The notes beneath the pieces are model-generated. The model searched no databases, was not told the origin of the DNA, and worked only from the letters and a program-made list of their open reading frames with translations. A program made the position numbers and the translations under genes. From assembly GCA_963798015.1 (NCBI GenBank), contig CAWCSA010000024.1:62001-126000 (forward strand): a stretch of 64,000 bases of DNA, in the 5' to 3' direction. Position 1 is the first letter of the stretch; each line of letters starts with the position of its first letter. Of this stretch, positions 1 to 7,055 are shown in pieces. The stretch comes from Roseiarcus sp963798015. GTDB taxonomy: Bacteria; Pseudomonadota; Alphaproteobacteria; Rhizobiales; Beijerinckiaceae.

Positions 1-2
1 GC

Positions 3-1244
3 GCGGGCGTCGGCAGGATCGCGCTCGCGAGCCTGGTCGGCACCACGATCGAGTTTTACGACTTTTATATTTTCGGCACGGCAGCGGCGCTCGTGTTCGG
101 GCCGATGTTCTTCCCGAAATCCGCCCCCGCGACTCAAACGCTCAACGCCTATCTGACATTCGGCCTCGCCTTCCTCGCGCGGCCCGTCGGCTCGTTCCTG
201 TTCGGCCATTTCGGCGATCGCATCGGGCGCAAATCGACGCTCGTCGCCACCATGCTGACGATGGGGCTGGCCACGACGTTGATCGGCGCGTTGCCGTCCT
301 ACGCAAGCGCGGGCGTTTTCGCGCCAATTGCGCTCGCCGGTTTGCGCTTCGTGCAAGGCGTTGGGCTTGGCGGCGAATGGGGCGGCGCGGCCCTGATTGC
401 TGTCGAAAACGCGCCCGAGGGCAAACGCGCCTGGTACGGCATGTTCCCGCAACTCGGGCCGCCGATCGGCTTCCTCATTGCGACCGGGCTGTTTCTGCTG
501 TTGCTCGTGAGCTTTGGCGAAGCGGCGTTCGTCGATTGGGCGTGGCGAGTGCCTTTCCTGGTGAGCGCCGTTCTGGTCGCGATCGGACTCTATGTGCGCG
601 TCTCGCTCGAGGAGACGCCGGCGTTCCAAGCTCTCGATCAGGACGAGCGCGCCGCGGTCCCGCTCACGACGATTCTTCGCGACCATCTCGGAGCGCTGAT
701 CCAGGGGTCGCTCGCGATCGTCGTCTGTTACGCGCTCTTCTATATCGCGACCGTTTATATGCTCGGCTATGGCGTGCGGGCGCTCGGGATTCCGCGCGTC
801 CACTTTCTCGGATTGCTGTGCGGCGCAATTGTTTTCATGGCGCTCGCGACCCCGCTTTCCGCTGCGCTCGCTGACCGGTTTGGCCGGCGGCCGGTGTTGC
901 TCGTTTCCGCCGTCGTCGCGATTGCGGTCGGATTGGCCATGCCGGCTCTGCTTTCAGCTGGAACAGTCGGCGTCTTCGCCTTCCTCGCGCTGGCGCTGGG
1001 CGCGATGGGGCTCACCTTCGCGCCGCTTGGCGCGCTCTTGCCGGAGCTCTTTCCGGTTCCCGTCCGCTACACCGGCGCGGCGAGCGCTTACAATCTCGGG
1101 GGCATCCTCGGCGCTTCCTTCGCGCCGTCGCTGGCGCAGGTTTTGGAAGTCCGCGGCGGCGTGGCCTGGGTCGGCTATTACATTGCTGTGGCGGGCGTGA
1201 TCAGCTTTTTGGCTGTGTTCAGCATGAGGGAGACCCTCGACTGA
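3..1244 (+). CDS. MHS-family MFS transporter (5' truncated)
   Basis: The frame is open from the first full codon of the window, so the N-terminus lies upstream; reading begins A-G-V-G-R-I-A-L-A-S. It encodes a polytopic inner-membrane permease of the major facilitator superfamily. Support comes from an early IEFYDFYIFG segment, the MFS motif GDRIGRK after the second helix, and LEETPAFQ in the central loop, which is typical of metabolite:H+ symporters related to ProP and ShiA. A second DRFGRRP copy marks the C-terminal half. The substrate cannot be told from sequence; organic acids, osmolytes or shikimate-like compounds are usual for the family. It converges on the TIR-Sel1 gene with a 14-bp gap. 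Confidence 0.88.
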   Translation, partial: AGVGRIALASLVGTTIEFYDFYIFGTAAALVFGPMFFPKSAPATQTLNAYLTFGLAFLARPVGSFLFGHFGDRIGRKSTLVATMLTMGLATTLIGALPSYASAGVFAPIALAGLRFVQGVGLGGEWGGAALIAVENAPEGKRAWYGMFPQLGPPIGFLIATGLFLLLLVSFGEAAFVDWAWRVPFLVSAVLVAIGLYVRVSLEETPAFQALDQDERAAVPLTTILRDHLGALIQGSLAIVVCYALFYIATVYMLGYGVRALGIPRVHFLGLLCGAIVFMALATPLSAALADRFGRRPVLLVSAVVAIAVGLAMPALLSAGTVGVFAFLALALGAMGLTFAPLGALLPELFPVPVRYTGAASAYNLGGILGASFAPSLAQVLEVRGGVAWVGYYIAVAGVISFLAVFSMRETLD

Positions 1245-1258
1245 TGCTCCGGACCAAA

Positions 1259-2710
1259 TCAGCCAACGCCGAGCTTCATCAGCCTCTCGTTTGCCTCTGT
1301 GTGCCCCTGCTCGGCCGCCATGCGATACCAAGTGGCCGCCTCTCGCTTGTCCTTCTGCACGCCTCTACCATTCTCGTACATGACGCCGAGCTCGAACTGC
1401 GCCAGCTTATACCTCTGGGCCGCCGCCTTGCGAAGCCAGACGACAGCCTCACGCTCGTCCTTGGCGACACCTTGGCCCTGTGCGTACATGAGGCCAAGAC
1501 AATACTGCGCGATCTCCTCGCCCTGTTCCGCCGCCTTGCGATACCACCCCACCGCCTCGCGGTCGTCCCGGGCGACGCCGTCACCGGTGGCGTAACTGAG
1601 GGCAGTCATCAACTGCGCTATGCGATCGCCCTGTTCCGCCGCCTTGCGTCTCCACTTAACGGCCTCGCGCTCGTCCTTGGCGACTCCACGCCCGTTAGAG
1701 TATGCGAAGGCGAGATGGGACTGCGCGGTCCGGTCGCCCTGTTCCGCCGCCTTGCGAAGCCAGGCAACACCCTCGTGCTCGTCCTTGGCGACGCCTCGGC
1801 CGGTTGAGTAGCAGGTGCTTAGAAAGAACTGCGCGTCCGCGTAGCCCTGCTCGGCCGCCTTGCGATACCAGGAGACTGCCTGGCGCTCGTCCTTGCCGAC
1901 ACCTCGGCCGGATGAGTAACAATTTCCGAGTTGGTGCTGCGCTTCGGCGTGACCCCTCTTGGCTGCCTCGCGATACCAGGCAACGGCCTTGCGATCGTCC
2001 TTGGCGACGCCTTTGCCATTCCAGTACCTGTGGCCGAGATCCAACTGCGCCGCGGCCTCACCGCGCTCAGCGCGATGCCGCAGGTCTCCGATTTCTTTGG
2101 GCTCGGGCGCAGTCGCACGGGTTCGCGCTTTAGCGCTGGATTTCCGCGGCGCGGCTACGGTTGGTGCCGGTGGCGCTACCGAACGAGCCTTAGGCCGGCG
2201 CAGCTCATTCCGAATCCCTGTCGCCAAACTCTCCAACGCGAGCGCTACCTCTTCGCTGTCCGGAGGGCGGAACCGGAGGCGGCGAAAATCGACCCATTGG
2301 CGCGTGCCCAGGAATTCGAGCACGTCGCGATCGTGACACTCGTGCAGGTCGATAGGGTCGATATGGTCCGTGTCGATGTAGTGGATGGGGAAGATGAGGC
2401 CGCTCGCGCTGAGCCGCTCTTCGTGGCGGCGGAACATTTCGACCTCCTTGCAGCACCATTCGCTCTGCAAGAACGCCGGCGTCACAATCGGAATGAGAAA
2501 CGAGGAGGACTCGATCGCCTCATCGATTTGCCGCGCCCATTCACGGCCAGGCGGAATCGCTGCGATGTCCTGAAAAATGTTGACCTTAAAGGCGCGTCCG
2601 ATCTGCTGTTGCAGCTCGGCAGCCAGAAGCGCTCTCAACTGACTGAGCCGACCGCGCGAACTTTCGTCGTCGGAAGAGGAATAGCTCCAGAAACCAGTAG
2701 GAATCAGCAT
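1259..2710 (-). CDS. TIR domain protein with C-terminal Sel1 repeats
   Basis: A 483-residue protein. Residues 1 to about 135 form a TIR domain: the opening is FWSYSSSDD, followed by IFQDIAAIPPGREW and SEWCCKEVEMF. Glu89 of WCCKE sits where NADase-type TIR domains carry their catalytic Glu. A Pro/Ala/basic linker (about 165-200) leads to seven Sel1-type repeats of 36 residues with the core GxGVAKDxREAVxWYRKAAEQG, plus an eighth partial one. Sel1 repeats are TPR-like scaffolds for protein contacts. Bacterial TIR proteins act in NAD-depleting immunity or in host interaction; which applies here is not shown by the sequence. No partner gene with a sensor or effector domain is adjacent. The DNA has a matching 108-bp period. 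Confidence 0.85.
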   Translation of the reverse strand: MLIPTGFWSYSSSDDESSRGRLSQLRALLAAELQQQIGRAFKVNIFQDIAAIPPGREWARQIDEAIESSSFLIPIVTPAFLQSEWCCKEVEMFRRHEERLSASGLIFPIHYIDTDHIDPIDLHECHDRDVLEFLGTRQWVDFRRLRFRPPDSEEVALALESLATGIRNELRRPKARSVAPPAPTVAAPRKSSAKARTRATAPEPKEIGDLRHRAERGEAAAQLDLGHRYWNGKGVAKDDRKAVAWYREAAKRGHAEAQHQLGNCYSSGRGVGKDERQAVSWYRKAAEQGYADAQFFLSTCYSTGRGVAKDEHEGVAWLRKAAEQGDRTAQSHLAFAYSNGRGVAKDEREAVKWRRKAAEQGDRIAQLMTALSYATGDGVARDDREAVGWYRKAAEQGEEIAQYCLGLMYAQGQGVAKDEREAVVWLRKAAAQRYKLAQFELGVMYENGRGVQKDKREAATWYRMAAEQGHTEANERLMKLGVG

Positions 2711-2771
2711 CGCCGCCGCCGCAAATATTCCCGGTTATATAACCGCTTTGCTGTGGTGCAGCGAGCGAGCA

Positions 2772-2868
2772 TTGATTCCGCGGCCCAAACCTGCTATCCG
2801 CGGCCCCTTCACGGAAAACGTGGGAGAACGCCCGGTCGCCAGCCGGATCAAACGTTCGCACCACGAAC
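2772..2868 (+). promoter_or_regulatory. candidate promoter and leader of rplK-rplA
   Basis: TTGATT (2772-2777) and CTATCC (2794-2799) are spaced 16 bp apart and could be -35 and -10 elements. Downstream, GTTCG-CACCA-CGAAC (2854-2868) can form a small hairpin in the leader. Ribosomal-protein L1 operons are often autoregulated through leader RNA, but no clear L1-binding site was identified. Because no nusG precedes rplK here, a local promoter is needed, which is the main argument for this call. Confidence 0.3.
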
Positions 2869-2928
2869 TGCAATCTGGCGTAGCCTTCGGGGCGACCTGA
2901 TGGCTGCGCCTGCGCATGGAGCAGCCTT

Positions 2929-3378
2929 ATGGCTAAAAAAGTTACCGGCTACATCAAACTGCAAGTGCCGGCAGGCGCGGCCAATCCGTCGCCCCCGATC
3001 GGTCCCGCGCTTGGCCAGCGCGGCTTGAACATCATGGAATTCTGCAAGGCCTTCAACGCGCGCACCGCGCAATTGGAGAAGGGGACGCCGATCCCGGTCG
3101 TCATCACCGCCTACCAGGATCGCTCATTCACCTTCGAGATGCGCCAGCCGCCGGTGACCTTCTTCTTGAAGAAGGCGGCGAACCTCAAGATCGGCAAGAA
3201 GCCGGCCTCCGGCTCCAAGACGCCGGGCCGCGGCTTCGTCGGCCAGGTGACCAAGGAGCAGGTGCGCGAGATCGCCGAGAAGAAGATCGTGGATCTCAAC
3301 TGCGATAACATCGAATCGGCGATGAAAATGATCGAAGGCTCGGCCCGTTCGATGGGCCTGCAAGTGGTGGAGGGCTAA
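2929..3378 (+). CDS. rplK: 50S ribosomal protein L11
   Basis: A 149-residue protein, slightly longer than the common 142. It opens MAKKVTGYIKLQVPAGAANP and contains PPIGPALGQRGLNIMEFCKAFN, the conserved N-terminal domain that contacts the L7/L12 stalk base and translation factors. The C-terminal 23S rRNA-binding domain ends in GSARSMGLQVVEG. A GGAG Shine-Dalgarno lies just before the ATG. It is followed after three bases by rplA, so the two are co-transcribed. Unusually, secE-nusG is not upstream; a TIR-Sel1 gene on the other strand is. Confidence 0.97.
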   Translation: MAKKVTGYIKLQVPAGAANPSPPIGPALGQRGLNIMEFCKAFNARTAQLEKGTPIPVVITAYQDRSFTFEMRQPPVTFFLKKAANLKIGKKPASGSKTPGRGFVGQVTKEQVREIAEKKIVDLNCDNIESAMKMIEGSARSMGLQVVEG

Positions 3379-3381
3379 CCG

Positions 3382-4095
3382 ATGGCGCATCACGGCAAAC
3401 GAGTTCTCAAGTCGCGCGAAGGCGTCGAGCGGACCAAGCTTTACGCGCTCACTGACGCGGTCAAGCTGGTCAAGACCAACGCCACCGCCAAATTCGACGA
3501 GACGGTTGAGCTTTCGATCAATCTCGGCGTCGATCCCAAACACGCGGACCAGATGGTGCGCGGCGTCGTCAACCTGCCCAACGGCACCGGGCGCACGTTG
3601 CGCGTTGCGGTGTTCGCTCGCGGCCCCAAGGCCGATGAAGCGCGCGCGGCCGGCGCGGATGTGGTCGGGGCGGAAGACCTCGTCGCCCAGGTGCAGGGCG
3701 GCGAAATCAACTTCGACCGCTGCATCTCCACGCCCGACATGATGCCGCTCGTCGGCCGTCTCGGCAAGGTGCTGGGCCCACGTGGACTCATGCCGAACCC
3801 GAAGGTCGGCACGGTGACGATGGACATCAAGACGGCGGTTGCGGCGTCTAAGGGCGGCTCGGTCGAGTTCCGCGCGGAGAAGGCAGGCATCGTGCAGGGT
3901 TCGGTCGGCAAGGCCTCGTTCGGTGACGAGAAGCTGGCCGAGAACGTGCGCGCTTTCGTCGAGGCGGTGAACCGGGCCAAGCCCCAGGGCGCCAAGGGCC
4001 ACTACCTGTTGCGCGCCGCCGTCTCCTCGACGATGGGCCCGGCGGTCAGGCTCGACCTCGCGACGCTGAACACGACGCAGTCCGTCGGGACGTAG
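3382..4095 (+). CDS. rplA: 50S ribosomal protein L1
   Basis: A 237-residue protein with the usual L1 landmarks: FDETVELSINLGVDPKHADQ, VRGVVNLPNGTG, and LGPRGLMPNPKVGTVT. L1 forms the mobile stalk at the ribosomal E site and in many bacteria represses its own operon. Its Shine-Dalgarno GGAGG lies within the end of rplK. A strong intrinsic terminator follows, so rplK-rplA is a two-gene unit here; rplJ, rplL and rpoBC, which usually follow, are absent from this position. Confidence 0.97.
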   Translation: MAHHGKRVLKSREGVERTKLYALTDAVKLVKTNATAKFDETVELSINLGVDPKHADQMVRGVVNLPNGTGRTLRVAVFARGPKADEARAAGADVVGAEDLVAQVQGGEINFDRCISTPDMMPLVGRLGKVLGPRGLMPNPKVGTVTMDIKTAVAASKGGSVEFRAEKAGIVQGSVGKASFGDEKLAENVRAFVEAVNRAKPQGAKGHYLLRAAVSSTMGPAVRLDLATLNTTQSVGT

Positions 4096-4117
4096 CGCTC
4101 GCGTTTCATATGAAATT

Positions 4118-4151
4118 AAAGGCGGCCCTTCGCGAGGAGGTCCGCCTTTTT
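4118..4151 (+). terminator. intrinsic terminator after rplA
   Basis: AAAGGCGG (4118-4125) pairs with CCGCCTTT (4142-4149) and is followed by a T run. It lies 22 bases after the rplA stop. It could also stop transcription arriving from the converging pstS-like gene, since the stem is symmetric and the opposite side is A/T rich. Confidence 0.8.
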
Positions 4152-4191
4152 CGCGCCCTGCTTTTAGCGCCTGCGCGCCAAAAAACGGATC

Positions 4192-5274
4192 CTAATTTAT
4201 CTCTAAGATTTGGTCATGGCTGAGAACCCAGACATGCGCCGGCAATGGAATGAAGTTGGCGTCAGCGAGTTGCTTCGCGTTCGTTTCGTCGGGCGCGATC
4301 GCCCACAGGAGGAAGCTGCGCACAGCAGCCGCGGTCTCGGGGCTCGACTGCTTTTTCGACACGACGGCGTATTCATAGTTGATCAGCGGGTAGGCGTTGG
4401 CGCCTGGCGCATTGACAAGCGTTAGGCGCTCGTCTTCCGGAGTGCGAGGCCAAAGCGCGGCGGCGGCGGCCTCGATCGCCTGAGGCGTCGGCAGCAGGAA
4501 TTCCCCGTCATAGCTCCTGACCGCCGCGGTCCCGATTCCTGCTTTGGCGACATCGTCGTGAAAGCTTACGCCGACGTAGCCAATCGAATAGGGCGTGTCG
4601 TGGATTTTGGCGATCATGCCGGAATTGCCGGCGGCAGTTAAGGCGTTCGGCGCAGCGGCCCACGCAATGGCGGTGCCGTAACCCGGGCTGTACTCCCACG
4701 ACGGCGTAGTGAAAGTCAGATATTGGGTGAAAATGAACGTGTCGCCCGAAACGTCGCTTCGGTGGATCGGGGCGATTGGGTGGTGGGGCAGTTTCACGCC
4801 GGTGTTGATCGCGGCGATCGCCGGGTCGTCCCATGATTGGATCTTGCCAGAGTAGATGCCAGCAAGCGTTGGGCCGTCGAGCTTCAGGTTCCGCCCGTTG
4901 AGATCAGGGATGTTGTAGTTGACGGTCTGCGCCGAGATCGCCATCGGCACGTTGATGATCAGAGGATTGTCTCGGACCTGCGTGTCCGACATATAGGCGT
5001 CCGACACGCCGATTTGCGCCGCGCCCGCGATCGCCTGGTCGACACCTGCGCCTGAGTTGGTCGCGGCGGCGGTGACGGTGACTCCAGGATGGGTCTTGGG
5101 ATAGTCGGCGGCCCAAACCCGGAACACGGGATAAATGAGGGTCGATCCCGTTTCCGCGAGCGAGACTTGAGCGGCGTAAGCTTGGGGGCTTGACGCCAAA
5201 ACGAGCCCCGGACAGCCGAGCGCGAGAGACGCGCACAAGCGAGCGATCATGTTCGGCCTGGTGAGACGAACCAT
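4192..5274 (-). CDS. pstS: PstS-like periplasmic phosphate-binding protein
   Basis: A 360-residue secreted protein. A signal peptide (about residues 1-35) ends near QAYAA. The mature part has the PstS features ETGSTLIYPVF at its N-terminus, TNSGAGVDQAIAG, and HRSDVSGDTFIFTQYL, the region corresponding to the phosphate-binding RxDxSGT segment of PstS. The expected partners pstC, pstA and pstB are absent. Instead the gene follows an MFS permease gene by 11 bases, and a GGAGGA Shine-Dalgarno starts right at that gene's TAG stop, so the two are translationally linked. Binding of phosphate is the family expectation; another oxyanion is possible. Confidence 0.88.
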   Translation of the reverse strand: MVRLTRPNMIARLCASLALGCPGLVLASSPQAYAAQVSLAETGSTLIYPVFRVWAADYPKTHPGVTVTAAATNSGAGVDQAIAGAAQIGVSDAYMSDTQVRDNPLIINVPMAISAQTVNYNIPDLNGRNLKLDGPTLAGIYSGKIQSWDDPAIAAINTGVKLPHHPIAPIHRSDVSGDTFIFTQYLTFTTPSWEYSPGYGTAIAWAAAPNALTAAGNSGMIAKIHDTPYSIGYVGVSFHDDVAKAGIGTAAVRSYDGEFLLPTPQAIEAAAAALWPRTPEDERLTLVNAPGANAYPLINYEYAVVSKKQSSPETAAAVRSFLLWAIAPDETNAKQLADANFIPLPAHVWVLSHDQILEIN

Positions 5275-5285
5275 GGCAGTTCCTC

Positions 5286-6839
5286 CTAGCCGCCGACCTG
5301 GCGAACGGACCTGTCGGCGGCGATCCCCATTGGGCCGCCCTCAGCCGTTAGGCGTGTCTTCGTGTGCAGCGTGTCGAGGTTCACGCCGGTCGTCTCTATC
5401 CGGAATAACCACGTGACTGCCGCGCCGAGAATCGAAGTGACGATCAGGCCATAAAGCAAAGCCTGGGTGCCGATCGAGTCGAGCAGGATAGGAAAAAGGA
5501 ACGCGGTCATGACCGCGCCGACCTTGGCGAAAGCCGCGGCAAAGCCAGCGCCCTTGCCGCGGATGGCGGTTGGAAACACCTCGCCCGCAAGAAGATAGGT
5601 TTGCGCGTTGGGCCCAAGGTTGGTCATGAAGTTGAACAGCATGAACCCGGCGAAGATCAAGAGAATCCTCTCGCCATCAGAGAAATTCGCCGAAAGCGAC
5701 GCCAGGAACAGACCGACCGCACACCCCAGGAAGCCAAACACCTGCAGCGAAATTCTGCCCACCACGTCCGCGAGCGCGATGGCGAAGACGATGCCGACGA
5801 GAAGCAGGGACGTGGTCAGCGCCGCGCCCTTGGCCGCGTTGATATCCTGCAAGATCACGTCGGCGATGCTGCGGACATGGTCGGAAGTGGCGCCGAGCGC
5901 CGCGGCAAGGATGGTCGGCGTGAAGATGCCGATTCCGTAGGTTCCAAGATCCTGCAGGAACCACGGGACCGACGCCAGGATTGTCGCGCGCCGGTTTTCG
6001 CTGTTGAAGAGGGCGCCATAGCTGCGATCCCCCGCGGCGCCAGCCTCGGCTTCGGGCGCGGCGAGCTTGATTTCACTCGGATATTGCGGCTTGCGCACCA
6101 GGAGTCGCTTGGCCTCGCGCTCGGCCTTTTCCATCTCGCCCCGGCTCGATAGCCAGTTGGCGCTCTCGACAATGTAAAAGCGGCCAAGCGTAACCAGGAC
6201 CGCCGGAATGATTGCGCTCGCGTACATCCATCGCCAGGCGCCGAGCTCGGGCAAGACCGATAGGACGAGAAACCCGACAGCGGTGCCGGCGAGCGCGCCG
6301 ACCGCCTGAAACGCGAACGCGCCTAGCACCAGCTTGCCCCGCGCCGAGCTCGGGATGTTTTCGGAGATGATCATGTGCGCGGTCGGGTAGTCGCAGCCGA
6401 GCGCAAGCCCCAGCCCGAACAGGAAGATCACCACCTGGACGTAGCTGGACGCAAAGCAGAGCGCCACGAGAAACGCCACGAAGATGATCATCTCTGCGAT
6501 GAACATGGGCTTGCGGCCGAAGCGGTCTGACAAACTGCCAAGCGCGAGCGCGCCGACGAGAATGCCAAACAGGCTCGCCGCGCCAATGACGCCATGTTGA
6601 TAGGAGGCGATGTTGAACTGGCGCTCGAATAGCGGAAGCGCAACGCCGGTCATGAAAACCACGTAGCCTTCGAAGAATTTGCCCGCGGCGGCGAGCGACC
6701 AGATCAGCCACTGCATACCGGTCATCGGCGCGGAGGGAAGCGCGGTTCCGTCCGCCCAAATCGGCAATTCGTCGATGTGTTCCTGGACCGACCTTCTGCG
6801 CGCCAGATTGTCGCGGGTCGGCGTCGCAATGTTGGCCAT
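5286..6839 (-). CDS. MFS transporter, phosphate:H+ symporter-like
   Basis: A 517-residue polytopic permease of the sugar-porter-like MFS type. GSLSDRFGRK (101-110) is the MFS loop 2-3 motif. Residues 143-170 read GLALGCDYPTAHMIISEN, close to the GGDYPLSATIMSE signature that I know from the phosphate:H+ symporter family; Asp150 is the membrane acid in that motif. A cytoplasmic loop separates the two halves (about 225-275), and a second motif-A remnant DVVGRIS follows. It is the first gene of a two-gene operon with a PstS-like binding protein. Phosphate transport is an inference from the motif plus the neighbour; general sugar or aromatic acid porters are alternatives. Confidence 0.82.
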   Translation of the reverse strand: MANIATPTRDNLARRRSVQEHIDELPIWADGTALPSAPMTGMQWLIWSLAAAGKFFEGYVVFMTGVALPLFERQFNIASYQHGVIGAASLFGILVGALALGSLSDRFGRKPMFIAEMIIFVAFLVALCFASSYVQVVIFLFGLGLALGCDYPTAHMIISENIPSSARGKLVLGAFAFQAVGALAGTAVGFLVLSVLPELGAWRWMYASAIIPAVLVTLGRFYIVESANWLSSRGEMEKAEREAKRLLVRKPQYPSEIKLAAPEAEAGAAGDRSYGALFNSENRRATILASVPWFLQDLGTYGIGIFTPTILAAALGATSDHVRSIADVILQDINAAKGAALTTSLLLVGIVFAIALADVVGRISLQVFGFLGCAVGLFLASLSANFSDGERILLIFAGFMLFNFMTNLGPNAQTYLLAGEVFPTAIRGKGAGFAAAFAKVGAVMTAFLFPILLDSIGTQALLYGLIVTSILGAAVTWLFRIETTGVNLDTLHTKTRLTAEGGPMGIAADRSVRQVGG

Positions 6840-6949
6840 GGCGCCTCATCTCCCTTGGATTGAGCAAAAGCCGGCTGCAAGGGCGCCGTCCTGACTCGGC
6901 GCTTGCAGGACCGACAGCCAACGTTCCCGATGCCTTTGTCGCGCCTCTA

Positions 6950-6969
6950 GGTGTCGGGTGTATGACACC
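6950..6969. promoter_or_regulatory. candidate operator, inverted repeat GGTGTC-N8-GACACC
   Basis: A perfect 6-bp inverted repeat with an 8-bp spacer lies in the 216-bp gap between the divergent MFS-pstS operon and hrpB. On the minus strand one half reads GTGTCAT, resembling one half of an alphaproteobacterial Pho box, but the second half does not fit. It may be a binding site for a dimeric regulator; no regulator gene is adjacent. Confidence 0.3.
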
Positions 6970-7055
6970 GGCTGCGCCTTCGTTTCTGCGTTTATCCAGG
7001 AGCGATAAGGCGTTTCGGTTCTTGGCTCCTGCGCCAAGGCTGTAAGGAAGCGTGC

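Noticed and set aside
1931..3028. Long plus-strand frame (365 codons) opposite the TIR-Sel1 gene and into the rplK start
   Set aside because: It is the complement of the Sel1 repeats and runs into rplK in another frame; composition is Arg/Pro rich with no family motif.
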